Source: Vishniacozyma victoriae (lineage: Eukaryota; Basidiomycota; Tremellomycetes; Tremellales; Bulleribasidiaceae). Taken from it: a DNA stretch of 64,000 nucleotides. The notes beneath the pieces were generated by a model. It did not search any database, was not told the origin of the DNA, and saw only the letters and a list, made by a program, of their open reading frames with translations. The number at the start of each line of letters is the position of its first letter. Position 1 is the stretch's first letter. This document shows positions 33,616 through 48,000 of this stretch, in pieces. Location: positions 806,001 to 870,000 of the forward strand of contig JADPYG010000001.1 of NCBI GenBank assembly GCA_017654735.1, given 5' to 3'. Made by a program: the position numbers and the translations under genes.

Positions 33616-35767
33616 CTAGATCTGCGGAACAGTCCAAGTCCTCACACACCCATCTGCACCAGCACTGATAATCTTCTCATTACCCCCAGACCAAGATACA
33701 CCACTAACACCACCAGGATGAGCGTTCTGCCAATCAGCCTCCACAAAATATTCAAAGGAAAGACTGACCTTGATTGGGATATTCTTCAAAGTCTTTTTGA
33801 CGTGCCATACGTAGATTGCCTCGTCTAAACTACCGGAAACGATCCTCTCTCCATTCTCCGAGAATGCTAGAGATGTGATTCGGCCAGTGTGATTTGTCCA
33901 TTTTGATGACACTAGAGTCTCCTTCTTTGCCACATCGATCAATACAATTCGGCCGATAGACTATACGTCAGTGAATGAACACGAGTGTGCACGTACATCT
34001 CCCGATGCCAACAGGTTACCATCCTTCGAAAATGCGAGGACGAGGACGTCACCTCGATTGTCCGAGATCTCGGTCAAGACCTTCAGAGAAGTGCCATTTA
34101 CCGTTGCAAGGGTGACCTTGGCTCCAGAGCCGAAAGCGACGACATCCTCGCCTGAGCCACCGAAGGCTGCTGCTGCAGTCACTGCTCCTGGGTGAACTGA
34201 GGAGGTCCCTCCCACTGGGTGAATCTCGAGACCATTTGCTGTGGGGACGTATACTGCTGATGCGGTCGCAGCTAGACCGGCGGGCTGAGCTTTGGTTGGA
34301 ATTGACTTGGATCTACTGTCAGTGATGCATTGACTGCAGACTTACGAAAAGCTATCACCCTCGATACTGGCGACTTTGTCGTCCCAGCCCGCAGACCAGA
34401 CTTTGCCTCCATCACTTACAAGCCCCGAGACTTGACCAGAGTGGCCGGTACCGCCGACTGCCGAGCATTTTCCCTCGTCATCCCCAGATCCCATAGAGAA
34501 GCTCTTCATGGTTCCATCAAATGAGCCTGCGTAGAACGTCGACTCGGACAGGGTGGAAGCGGTGATGGCTTTTGTAGGCCCGTGGAGGGTTCTCCATTTC
34601 GAGCTGGATGATTCTCGGGTATCGAATACGTTCAAGATACCAGAGAGGGAGACGGAAACGATGGTGTTGGGGTTGGCATAGACGATACCGTTTTGCTGAG
34701 ATGGAATGTCGGATCCAACATTGTATGTCTGGGTGGACTTGAAGGTGGAAGCGTCCCCTGCTATCAGCTAGGGATTATTGGGGTACGTACAAATAGCAAC
34801 TACACCATCTGCACCTGCGGTAGCGATCTTTGACGAGTCTGGAGCCCATGAACATGCCATCTGTACTTAGCGCTCGTACATAGCGGAGACGTACCAAACT
34901 GCTGGTATCGTTCCTCTCCGCCTCACCCTTGAGCTCGCCAGACTTGCCATCGTAGAAAATCAATTTTCCATCACTTGCGCAAGATGCGAATAGGTCTCCG
35001 TTCGGCGAGAAAGCCACATCTCGAACGAACCGATTGTGGTTCGAGAGCATCTTGTCGTACTTGAAGGGCACCGCAGTGTGTAAAACGACCGAATTGTCGT
35101 CTGAACCAGATACAGCTCGGAATGGTCGTTGGTGTCGGACCGAGACAGAGGTGATGGTCTACATCAGCTCCACTCTCACATGGCTCGTACCTTGGCATGA
35201 CCAGCAATCTCTCCACAGGAAGATCCAGAGTCCATGAAGAATGCTGCACCGAATCTGTCATCAACCCCTTATTCTCGAGCTCACTCACTTGTCTTTGCCC
35301 TCTCCTCCAACGATGATCCTCTTGCTCTCACCATCCCATGCGAGATCATTGATCCTGGAGCTAAGCGGTCGAATGGCAAGCTTGAGGCTGTGCTCGGACT
35401 GGGTCGCATCCCAGATTCTGACATTTCCGGCCACATCCGCCGAAGCGCAGTAGAATCCAGAGGGTGAGAAACGGGCTACAGTAGTTGTTGCCGTGTGTTC
35501 TGCCATCAGCACAGTCTCGGTGACGCACTCACGAGTATAAGCATGAGATAGGCCATGATGCTGCTTCTCAGTACATTTCTAAGGTCCGACTTACGTTCAA
35601 ATCTCGGATCTAGATGTCAGCTCTGCTTTGTCTAATGGACCTACGATAACAGCTCTTCCATTGGTATAGATGAGTTTCTCGCCTTTTGGGTCAACACCAA
35701 GTTTAGTTGATTCTGATCTAGCTGTTGCTGGATTGCATGGGTAGATGGGTCCTGCTGTCCAAGCCAT
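33616..35767 (-). CDS. AIP1: Actin-interacting protein 1 (WD repeats)
   Basis: Aip1/WDR1 works with cofilin to disassemble actin filaments in cortical patches. The protein starts MAWTAGPIYPCNPATARSES and contains about ten to twelve WD40-like units over two propellers, for example VTTVARFSPSGFYCASADVAG, NRFVRDVAFSPNGDLFASCA, GEAERNDTSSL, VLVLAFSKDGNLLASGD, RITSLAFSENGERIVSGSLD and the last, HPGGVSGVSWSGGNEKIIS, ending TVPQI. About nine short introns. The order and N-terminus match fungal Aip1. Confidence 0.92.
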
Positions 35768-35977
35768 TGTATGGGTTGTATAGAATAGGTAGTGTTGTAT
35801 GTACAGGCTACTGCGTCACTGGTATCCTTAGTATGGTATTAAGGGTAACAATTGGGGCCCAACAATCTAAAGGTACGGCTATTCTATCTAAAGATGAAAC
35901 CGGGTTATACACTAGTATGACTAGAGGCATTCACCGTCTTTTATTCTTGTCTCTGCACCTAGATAGAACGATATACA

Positions 35978-37643
35978 ATGGCACCAGTCACTAGTCAAGC
36001 AGGAAGAAATGTCGTCAAAGTCGTCTTCATAGCCCTCGTCCTTGACTTGCTGGGTACGCTCGGACCCATCCCTGGTGACATCAAGCTGATTTAATAGCAT
36101 TCACCATGCCCCTCCCCCTCTTCCCTCGCTTGGTCGCATGGTACACCGAAAGAGAATCAAATGATCCAAGCGCTATTTTGTCCCGGCTACTCGCGCTTTC
36201 GAGTCGATGGAGAGCACTACTAGTCGGCGGAAGCGATAATATGCGAGTGGGGGGGAAGAATTGGGATGTGGTCCTGCTTGGTGGAGCTATGGGGAGCTTG
36301 TTCAGTTTCTGTCAATGCCTCATTAGTCCTTCCTTGGGTTCTCGTAAGTCTGAATCTCGTGATTGCGCTGATGGTAGTATCGGACCGATATGGACGTAAG
36401 AAGGTCTTGTTGGCAACCATGACGGGCAACATCTTGTCTGCGGTAGTATGGCTTAGGTCGACCACCTTTGTAAGTCTACCATCCCTTCCAAGCTGATTGC
36501 AGGCATCCTTCCTGCTCTCGCGCTTGATCGGTGGACTCAGCGAAGGAAATGTCCAGCTCAGCACGGCTATTATCGGAGATGTCACCGAGACCGAAACGAG
36601 GTCTAAGTCCCTTGCTCTGATTGGAATCGCCTTTTCAGTCTGCTTTACCTTTGGGTACGTTCCCTTCGTACATCTCTTGTACCACGCTGACAATCAGACC
36701 TTCTCTCGGAGCATACTTTGCATCTCGACCCCCACCCGTCTCCAAGGGGTCGGCCGAGCAGTGGAACATTTACGCAGTACCCGCTGGCATCACTCTCGCT
36801 TTACTACTCATCGAAACGACGTATCTGGCCACTTCCCTACCAGAGACCATCTCTTGGAGAAAGAAGGATGACAAGCCGGTGAACAAGGAGGTTGCCGAGC
36901 GGGACAGCGCGGTAGTCAGGAGACAACGTTTGAATGCTGCTGGAAAGCTTCATGGTGCCTTTCTGCTGCTATTCTCAGGAGTGAGTCGATACATTTGAAG
37001 CGAGCTGATGCTAGGCTGAATTCACCTTGACTTTCCTGACTTATGATCTGTTTGCCGCGTCGAACGCAGAGAATGGTCGCTTGCTGTCTTGTAAGTATTT
37101 CAATACGATAAGGCTGATACCAGATATCGGTATCCTCGCTGCTATGCTACAAGCCCGCCACGTCAGGCCTTCATTGGCCAAGTCAGGAGAACTCACAGTA
37201 TCCCGAAGAGGAGTGTTGGCCTGTACCATCGCCCTTACCCTCTTATCGATCCTACCCCTCGAAAGCATCAAACATGGCAAGACCCCGACAATCGTCCTGT
37301 ACCTCGCCGCATCCTGTCTGGCATACACCAGCGCAACAGTAGTCACCGGTCTCACTGCAGCTGCGGCCGCTTGCTGCGATGATGATTCCAGTACTCAGTC
37401 AGATTTGAAGCGGGGACGAGCTATGGGAAGCTTTAGGTCAAAGGTATGTTGGTGGTTTTGAGTGGTGCTGATGGATAGGGGCAATTGGGTCGAGCTATTG
37501 GACCGGTACTTACATCGTCCATGTACTTCATGATCGGTCCTACCGCCTCCTATACCTTGACGGCTGGATGTATGGTCGTGCTGTGGACTAGCATGGGTGC
37601 GTTTACGAGGGAGGAGGGATTGAGAAAGAAGAAGTTGCAGTGA
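35978..37643 (+). CDS. Major facilitator superfamily transporter (MFSD10/TETRAN-like)
   Basis: About 12 predicted membrane helices. N-terminal helix VVKVVFIALVLDLLAFTMPL; loop 2-3 signature LSDRYGRKKVLL joined across an intron; then LLSRLIGGLSEGNVQLSTAI and LIGIAFSVCFTFGPSLGAYF, which resemble the animal/fungal MFSD10 group of organic-anion/drug transporters. The C-terminal half continues through LLLFSGAEFTLTFLTYDLF and ends EEGLRKKKLQ. About seven introns. Substrate unknown; assignment below superfamily level is by resemblance only. Confidence 0.82.
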
Positions 37644-37698
37644 ATACGAACTAAGACAACAAAACATGTCAAGCATGCATTGAAGTGAAAGACATTTT

Positions 37699-38668
37699 CT
37701 AGTTCCAGCCCACGACCATTCGGTCTTTGTCGTATTGATCCTGCCAAACCTCGGTGTAACCCATTCCCCCCGCCCTTAGCACACTGCTCACATCACTCCC
37801 TTGGGATGAGCCTATTTCCACAGCAACTCTCGGTATTCCTCCCCACCCATTGATTTCCAGCTCCTGACTAGAGCTCAGAAGCGTAGGTAGAAGGTCGGCG
37901 ATCCTCTCGTAGAAGCGCAATCCACTTTCTCCGCCAGGTAGATCACCCAGTAAAGCCGCCGGATCTTCCCAATCACGGACCGATGAGGGTAATTCGCGAT
38001 ATTCGGCAAGTGGGATGTATGGCGGATTCGAGACGATGAGATCCACTCGACCGTCCATGTCGGATTGCACCATGTCCGGAAAGCTTTCATCGAGTATATC
38101 GGCATGTTTTACGTCCACGTCGAAGCCGGTAGAGCTGATATTCTCCCTAGCTAGTTCGATGGCGGATTGACTAAAGTCATACCCCTTCACCCGTACGCGG
38201 TCTCCCAGGTGATGTCGAAGGAGTAAGGGAATGGGTGCTGATCCGGTACATAGATCGGCGACACTGAGGGGACGAGAAGGGGTTCTGCCTTCAGGTGAAA
38301 GCAGGGAAGCGAGTCGTCCGAAGATCTCTGCGGTTTCGGGTCGGGGTATGAGTGTTGGAGCTCGACATTTCAACGTCAATGGTCCGAAATCGGTCGAGCC
38401 TGGCGTCAGCACCGCTCATGTTGGTAGACTTACCAAGGATGTATTGCAACGGTTCGCCCTTGGCTCGCCTGTTTACGAGTGCAGCCAACTTCTCTCCATC
38501 CCCGTTCGGCAAGGACTGTCTCATCCATCTGAGCTCGTTCTTTGCATCCTCCGCGTTTAACTCCCTGTTCTCTGCAAGTCGCTGTAGCAATCTCTCGCTA
38601 TCTCCAGGTCTGATCTGCGAGAGATGCCGCCTAGTCAGGTGGGTGCATGACACCAGCGAACGGTGCAT
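37699..38668 (-). CDS. MTQ1: Mitochondrial release-factor glutamine methyltransferase (HemK/PrmC family)
   Basis: Methylates the Gln of the GGQ motif of mitochondrial class I release factors. The N-terminus MHRSLVSCTHLTRRHLSQIR looks like a mitochondrial presequence. The helical PrmC N-domain (ENRELNAEDAKNELRWMR, RRAKGEPLQYILG) is followed across one intron by PLTLKCRAPTLIPRPETAE and the SAM-binding fold: VADLCTGSAPIPL (motif I; TGS as in HemK) and the catalytic NPPY in DLIVSNPPYIPLAEY. It ends RMVVGWN at 37699. ATG at 38668 chosen because it gives the presequence. Confidence 0.92.
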
Positions 38669-38802
38669 GAAGTAGATGAGACTTTTACAAATTGGAGATC
38701 TGAACTTTATCCAAGAAGAGATGCATGAACAACTACTATATACAAAATCTATGCGTGCCATGTATGGCTGTTTTTTACTACTGCTTTGCTCTTGCGAGAC
38801 CA

Positions 38803-40415
<1,613 letters not shown>

Positions 40416-40973
40416 TATAATCTAAAGTGATTTCTATTAGATGAATTGGTAATGGATAGATGGAAGAAAGACGGGCAAGAAGTTCACAGAGCTACTATTT
40501 ATCTACTGGCGGTCCCCGGAACGACCCGCACGAGTCGGGTGAGTCTTCGACCGATGGCTCTGGTGTATGCTCCCCCGCATTGGTTACAAGCTAGAAAACG
40601 TCGGCGAGTGCACGGCCGAATTCTTCTGATTGGATCAAGATATGATTTTCAGGGACCGCGAATCCCGGTTGTTCTTATCAGCACACAGACGAGCCAATCA
40701 GCGGAAAGATGAGCTGGGCCCTGAGATCTGGGGACCGGAGAAACGCCGGGAAGCTGAAATTCTAGGCGTCTGGTGTGCCCTTGCCTTGATCGGCTGCTTG
40801 CGGAGGGGCTGTACTGACTGCTGAAGAGACCCCTCCGAGGTAGATTCGATGCTTTGACAGACAATCAGTCTTTCTCGAAGGTTCGCCTCTGTCCTTTCCG
40901 CATAGAGGCAGGCAGTTAGACGTGAATGATGGGAGCAGTGTATATTAGACACACGTTGCGAGGGCCAACACAG
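40416..40973. other. GDH1 upstream region
   Basis: Promoter of GDH1 (minus) up to the tRNA gene. Contains CTTATC (a GATAAG site on the minus strand) at 40674-40679. No coding exon seen on either strand. Confidence 0.5.
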
Positions 40974-41060
40974 GGTCTTGTGATCCACCGGCTAAGATGT
41001 TTGATTTTGATTGCAAAGCATATACTTCAGAATAACTGGGTTCGACTCCCAGCAAGACCT
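40974..41060 (+). tRNA. tRNA-Gln (anticodon UUG) with a 15-nt intron
   Basis: A full cloverleaf can be drawn. Acceptor stem GGTCTTG/CAAGACC (7 pairs) with discriminator T at 41060; D arm ATCC-ACCGGCTA-AGAT with A14, G18G19, A21; anticodon stem TTTGA/TCAGA (one G-T); loop TTTTGA...T giving anticodon TTG at 41007-41009; intron 41011-41025 in the canonical position after base 37, containing a CAA that can pair with the anticodon; 4-nt variable loop; T arm CTGGG-TTCGACT-CCCAG. The B box GGTTCGACTCC is perfect, and a T5 run follows. Read by hand, not by tRNAscan. Confidence 0.9.
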
Positions 41061-41063
41061 CTG

Positions 41064-41068
41064 TTTTT
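41064..41068 (+). terminator. Pol III T5 terminator
   Basis: TTTTT four bases after the tRNA-Gln discriminator base. Confidence 0.75.
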
Positions 41069-41471
41069 GCAGTTCTGGCAAGAGCGGGTTCGAGGGGGCG
41101 GAGCTGGAAGAAGGTATAGATCGAGGTGGCAAAACATTTCTGAGATAAAGAGTCTCGGTCGCTTTTTACACATTCTGTTTCTTTGCATGCACACAGAGCC
41201 CTATGCATTGCTATCCACCTTGTTCATATTACGCGCATCTTGAATCGGCAAGCGGTACCGGAGTGAACAAGGTAAAGTAGTTGCAGAGTGAAAGAGGTAA
41301 TTTCCATTGGTCAGCAATTTCCAAGCGCCATGAACCCTGATTTTACCCGAGAATGACCTCTAATGGATCAACAGGATCAGTTGTAACTGTTGTACTCATT
41401 CCAACCGTCCTCGAAACAGCTCTAGTAAGACCAAGAAACAAGTCAACAATGCTGGAAGGAGCTTTGTAAAA

Positions 41472-41773
41472 GTGCGAACGAGATAAGGATTCCTAAAGGT
41501 GATTTGAGAAAGTGCGAATCAAATAAGGATTGCTGAGAGGTGATTCAAAAAAGTGCGAATCAAATAAGGATGCTCAAACAGGACTTGAAAAAGTGCGAAT
41601 CAAATAAGGATTGCTGGAAAGAGGTTTGAAAAGGTGCGAATCAAATAAGGATTGGTGAAAGGAGGTTTGAAAAAGTGCGAATCAAATAAGAGTTGCTGAA
41701 ACAAGACTTAAAAAAGTGCGAATCAAATAAGGATTGCTGAGAAGAGGTGTTTAAAAGTGCGAACGAGATAAGG
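41472..41773 (+). repeat. Left outer array: 8 units at 40-41 bp
   Basis: The core GTGCGAA(T/C)(C/G)A(A/G)ATAAGG begins at 41472, 41512, 41553, 41593, 41634, 41675, 41716 and 41757, a pitch of 40-41 bp. The linker keeps a consensus ATTGCTG...GG.TTGAAAAA. The two outermost units have GAACGAGATAAGG, the inner six GAATCAAATAAGG. A degenerate extension (GCTGGAAGGAG) reaches back to about 41448. Confidence 0.95.
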
Positions 41774-41784
41774 AGCTGAAATGT

Positions 41785-41866
41785 GCAGTGAATAACGATG
41801 GGGCAATGGGTACAGAGACGGCAGTGGATAGAGATGCCACAGTGGATAGTAGTGGTGCAATGAATA
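41785..41866 (+). repeat. Left inner array: 5 motifs at exactly 18 bp
   Basis: The consensus RCARTGRRTA starts at 41785, 41803, 41821, 41839 and 41857, each 18 bp apart (GCAGTGAATA, GCAATGGGTA, GCAGTGGATA, ACAGTGGATA, GCAATGAATA). It lies between the outer array and the SNF2 start codon. Confidence 0.85.
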
Positions 41867-42079
41867 CCTCGAGTACAGGATAGGCGCCCGATGACGCGCC
41901 TAACTTACACCTCCTTCATCCGCGTCTTGATCATCTCTCGTTATACTTACTCTTTACTGTACTCATCAAGCTACTGCTCTTATACTACTACTTGCCCCAT
42001 ACCTATACATCCCATCGCTACTTGTCCTACCTATACCCACCACAAATTTCGCCAACCACCAACTCCTACGCGTGTACCA

Positions 42080-45000
42080 ATGTCGCATTCCGCAGGAATC
42101 TCTTCGCCAATGCAAGGCTCGGAAAGGAGTGCAGTCTCTACCAGTACCGTACGAACTAGGAAGCGAGCACCGAGTGAAGCTGCCTACAAGCCTCTCCTCT
42201 ATCATTGGTGCAGGTTCGAGGAGGAATATCATCCCTACAAGCAAGAACATGTGCAATCCCTGCTATCCATCTTTTACCGGTGTGACATTCAAACAGAAGA
42301 TCATCATCACCTGACCCCTACGCAAAAGGAATATCTCATCAATCCTGGTCACGAAAGGCTTTACCCCGTCGACATCACAAAACTCAACAGAGCATTCTTG
42401 TCGAAACATCACGAACCATTCCGTCGTCTCGCCGAGGCTGTACTGTTGGCTTCTATGAAAGAATGCGGCTGGGACATGTGGGAAGCGTACGCTGCGCGTA
42501 TGAAGTATGGACTGGAAGGATTTTACCGCAACAAGGAGTATCCAAGTTGGTTACAAGACGCCTCGTCAGAGGATTCTGTAGTATCCCAGGCAAGCCAGTC
42601 GCTCTAGGTCTAATGACAGGACTAACAATCAGATCCGAGTTCCCGACGATGTCCTCTACACGACTATTGCGGCACTGTTTGGTTTCTTTGGATTGGACAT
42701 GCCGCCAAGCACCCCTGGAGAACGGGAAGAAGCTCGTCAACCCACCAGAAAAGCCCGAGAGGCTCGACGCGCATTTCAAATCGCAGAAGGAAGAGGGGAC
42801 ACTCTGTCGGGTTCAGAGTCCGACGAGGAAACATACATGGAAGTCGATACCCGAGATCCTTACTATATACCGAAACCGATCACAAGAGGAACTCGACGCG
42901 ATTGTTTCGTCTACGTCAGATGTCTAGCCTATCATCATGTCTTGGACAATCTAGGCAAGAATGTGGGGAGATGGGCTGGGAGGCAAGGAGAAGCAGCGAA
43001 TAAAGCCCTGGGGATAGAGAAGGGTGAGTCTGGATCAGATCTCTTCGCAGGAGCTGACTGTCGCAGAATTGAGACTAGCAGAAGGCTGCTTGAAACCCCC
43101 TCGTCGACCCCAAGATGATGGAAGCCAAGACTCGGACGCGGTGTATTCACAAGAAGAATACGACGGCAACGACCGTAATGAGCAGCTTGCCAAATTCAAG
43201 TCGAATTTACAAGAGTTCAATAAAGCTGTCATCCAATACGCCAAGGCAGACTCGATTGTCAATCCCCACATGCCGGACCCGACACAATCCTTTCTCAAAC
43301 GATGCGCTGCGCTACATGAAATGTCTGGCAAATACGATCGGTATCTTCAAGTCGAGTCTCAAGGAGACCCACAGCTCCTCAAAGCTCTACAGTCTTATCG
43401 AAAGACTGAATTCTACATTCTGGATTCCGAAAGGAGGACGGCAGGAGAGCACGAGAACGATATGCAAGAAGATGCACCTATGCCAGAGGATGTGGACGAT
43501 TTCATGACGTTAAGGGATTGTCAGGATGGCGATTCCCAGGAAAAGGAGACGATGCCTTTGGGCATGTTTCTCTATGGATACGATGACAGGCATACTCCGT
43601 GTATTCTAGCTGGACTAGAAGCGGACAAGTGGCCTGGTATCAACACCCACGACTCGCTTGTTGGATCCAAAAAAGGTCCAATCCCTATATCCTTACGCCA
43701 ACACTGCAGCGACGGCGCGGTCGAAATTGTCGCTCGAGCCTATCAACATAAATCTCGAGCACAACACCCTACCAGGAAGATCAAGCCCAATTTGGACACC
43801 GACTACTCCAGTGGTTCCATCATCGCCGACGCGACCGGTATGGGTAAGACGGCCCAAGCAATGCAAATCATTGGACTCGTCGCCCATTTCGCCATCAAGT
43901 TCCGCTTGGCTGATGATGAAGAGGAGGCGCACAATCAATTCCCTCCCATCATGCTTGCCGACCGACAAGCTTTAAGGTCTGCCATGGAGGATGATCGCCA
44001 TTCTTTAGGGAACGACTACGATCCTACCACCTCGATTCAATCCTACATGTCGAGTATTCAAAACCTAGGGCAAGGTGCATTCGGCACGTTTGCTCATACT
44101 GGTAGAACCGCTCCTCCATGCCTTCCATCTATCATCGTTGCCCCGCCCGCCGTCATCGCTCATTGGAAAGCAGAAATGTCTCGCTTCTCGGGTGATACGT
44201 TAGTGGTGGTACATATTACCGATCAACGATCAGCTTCAAAATCCCTGGAGTATGTGCAAGAAGTTCAAGCGGAATGGGAGGATGAGGTAGAGTCGTCGGA
44301 TGCTTTGCCTGATGTACTGGCACCAGCACATCTCGTGGTGCTCGTGTCGACCAATCTCTTGTCTAGGATGTGGAAGACGCGGAAAGAACACGAGGACAAG
44401 GACGGAAGGAGGAAGCTGGATATATTCGACCTGGATTACTCGGTCTTGATTATCGACGAGGTCCATATGGCCAAGGCCAAAAATCAACTTCAAACCGCAT
44501 GTCACAATCTTGCCAAGAAATGTAGTTTGAGAATCGGCCAATCAGCTACCCCTCTGGTCAATTCCCCTCTAGACGTGTGCATCATTGCCAACGCACTCAA
44601 CCTCCCGCAGGCAGTCGATGTCGCCAACAGAAAACCCTTTATACCTTCATCGACATCCCAAAAGCCAATGATTCCAAATTTCTTTCAGAAGGCGCGATAC
44701 TCCTTGGCAGCGCAGAGGGACCTGACTCGATGGTCCATGACCAAGGCGATGGAGGACTTTTACACCGTTTCCGATAACACGGACGGGTCTCGACCTACCT
44801 CGTACCTATCCGCTCCCATAAGTCAAGCCCGCGACATGAAGGAACTGGCCAATTCGGTTCCAGAGAGGCTTCTGGTGGATAAAGAATACGAGCGAGCTGC
44901 GAGCGATGTCTTTGCGCTTTTTGGGCCTTATATGATGCGTCGCAGCAAATTCGCGTTGACGAGCTCTGGGAAAAGGATGCTGCCCTTGGGCAAGTTGACT

Positions 45001-48000
45001 CAAAAGACGATCAATGTTGAGCTAAGGGATGACGAGGTTGAAGATGTCAATCAATACTTGGAAATACTTTGTGAGCGTCGCATAGCGAAGTTTGGCGATG
45101 ATTATGCTTTCAAGTGAGTAGTATCTCTGGTCTTTAGCTGATTTCCAGAGACCGATTAGGTTACTTCGGTCCCGCTTACGCCGCCACCAAGTCTGCAACC
45201 ATCGCGCCGTCCTACTTTCTTCGAGGTCTTCCCACCAGTCTTGATAAAGCTGAGCAACACAAGACATCTTCCAAATTACAGGCCCTTGTTGATTTGATAA
45301 AATTGCTTATGAAATGGGATAAGGACAACAATACTCCGCCAGAGAAACAATTCAAGTTTGTGATACACTGTGATTCGCGCGAGGTCGAGCCTGCAGTACT
45401 ATACGTGGGTCATGTTCACTTTTGTTTCCGAATGGCTCTGTACTGACTATGTCAGGAGTTACACGCCAGGGGCATGAGTGCAAGAGTGTTTGATGGGACC
45501 ACCTCGGAAGCCGAGAGACGCCGTATCGAGGCAGAGGTCAATTCCGATGATGACCACGACTCTACGCAGTTTGATAAAATGATACCTCCCTCAAAGACAC
45601 GTATCTTATTCTGTACACCAGTTGCGGGATTGGGAATCAATCTTTGGCGTACCAACATTGTCATAAACATGGCAAGTGGACTCCTCACCATGCAGCCCCC
45701 AATTGGCTGACGTTGATAGACTATGCCGTGGTCGCTAGCGACTTATGAGCAAAGGTCAGGTCGACATCACCGTACACCACCTGATCCATCTCGAGCGCCA
45801 TTGGACGTAACCGTGTACACCATCATTGCCATCAATAGCGTTGATGTAGTAATGTACACTGCAACCGCGCTGAAATCGAGACTTGATATAACTACTTTCC
45901 GCCATCCTGCAACGAGGGAATTGTACGGCTTGCTGGCTCCAGTCGAGGACATGGGGGCGAAGGTGGTGGTCAATCATCCTCATCAAGTACCCAATCTCCC
46001 GCGATACAGGCGGCCGGTCGATTTGCTCGCTATCGATTATCAGAAGAATAAAGAGTTATTAACGAACACTACCCAATTCGAGATGTACCAGCATGTTCAT
46101 ATCATTTCAACCCTACGACACCTACATTTGTCAAACACCAAACTCGATTCCCTGATCATCAACCTGGCGAAGACTGTAGTAGATGCTTTCGAAGAGACTA
46201 CGGTCGAGGAGGAACCCATTGAAGATCTGTCTGAAGAACTTGCAAACGTTGCCAACCTGGGTTATATACCGCTGGAAATGGCCGAAAACGAGGAAACCCC
46301 AAAACCGAAAGAGGTGTTTAAAGCACACCTTACTGCAGCGGTCACATTTGGTCGAAAGTCAATTGGGTTAGTGAGGAATGATGCCGTCCTCACCAAAGAG
46401 AGACTTGACGAGGCGCCTCAGTCGCACAGGGAATGGGAGGTTAGTTTTGCGTAAGTTTATAATCCCTCTTGACTTACAAGGTAATAGGCTGACTTACGCA
46501 GGGAATCCCTCACTCGAATGAAGGAGATCCAAACCCGTCGTCTTCGAGACTACGAAGACAACGTTTGGAAGCTCATCCGCTCTATTCCTCTACCGATTCG
46601 CGACCACCTGGGGGTTTTTACATCGCAAATCGTGATGCTCAGAATCGAAGGCAACCGGATGGCACGGACATTGACTCTCATCGAAAACGTGCCCGATATT
46701 CCCGAGCCATTCGATGACTGTGTCTACTGGATTCAAAGGGCCTTGGTTAACGACTGTCTTTATCCTGATCAGGAAACGGGACCACCGTCGTCTGGTGATG
46801 TCTTGGTTCGTATCGACACTCCACCCAAGGAGACATCGGAGCGCCAGCCGTCTACGCACGCATCGCAGTCTGACGAATCTTCCACAACCGGCCGACTATC
46901 AGAGCCATCCACCGAGGTTCGCAGCCCTTCTCGAGCTACTATATACGGGAATCCTCGACCTGCGATCCTGCCTTCTTGGGCACACGGAGATCTCGACCTA
47001 GATCCCATCGATTCAAACAGAGTCAATCACTTCCGACCCTTTCTCGGCCCGTTCCAAGGCCCCGGCAAGATACAGCCCTTGTCTTCATACGCTATTTCAT
47101 CAATTCGCCCGGACTTATCGGCAGAGGAGTTGAGGGGCACTCCGTGAGTCACAGCTTGCTTGATATCGCGTGTGCTGATATCAGGTCATTATCCGATGAC
47201 CAGGAAAGCGACGACGATCAACCTGCTCAGTGGGATATCATCAAGTTGCCCAATCGACTTGCTAGCGCCCGTAACTTGATACTACCTCCTGGAGTGCCGC
47301 CAATCGACCCAATCAAGATGGCAAAGGACCGTATGCTCAACAAACGTCGAGAGTTCGTTAATACGCTTGTCAAACCTAATCCCAAGCGATCACGATCGCC
47401 GAGTCCCGAGCGTCCACTCAAGTATCGCAAAGGAGGCATGGTCGAAAGTAAAGATCTTGCACAATTTACCCAGGCTATCGAACAGGACCTTGAGGATGAT
47501 GAGTTCGATAAGATGTTCGATAAGACATTCGGAACCGAGCTTTTGGACGATACCTCGCTGATGGACTTCGTCGATGAACCTGAGGATCAGCCAAAGAAGA
47601 TGGCAAGCAGGTGAGCAGGATCTTCTAAACAAGTGACCTGCTGATGTTTAGCAGCAAGACCAATAAAGCTGCCATTCCTACCCGAGTCTTGCCTACTCCG
47701 AGCTTGGCAAGGAACGATGTGTCGAGCCGTAAACCGAACAAAGCTGCAATTCCCACCCGAGTCTTGTCAACTCCTCAGAGCTTGGTAAGGAACGATGTGT
47801 CGAGCAGTGAACCAAACAAAGCTGCCAATCCTACCCGAGTCTTGCCGACCCCCCAGAGTCTGAAATGGGACGATGAGCTGGACGAAGCTCTCGATGAGAT
47901 AGGAGCGGGGGATGGTCACGTTATTGGGTGAGCCAGACCTTGTCGAGACCAGACTCGAGCTGACCTCCATAGACACAGGTCGAAGAATGTCATCGGCTTT

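Noticed and set aside
41472..41773. Regularly spaced repeats that could be taken for a CRISPR array
   Set aside because: The genome is fungal, the interspersed parts are similar to each other rather than unique, and no cas gene is nearby. The mirrored copy at 52 kb fits terminal arrays instead.
41891..42079. Upstream in-frame start for the SNF2-like protein
   Set aside because: The extra 63 codons translate a CT-rich leader into Tyr/Ser/Thr-rich low complexity; the ATG at 42080 follows a typical leader. Not excluded, but less likely.
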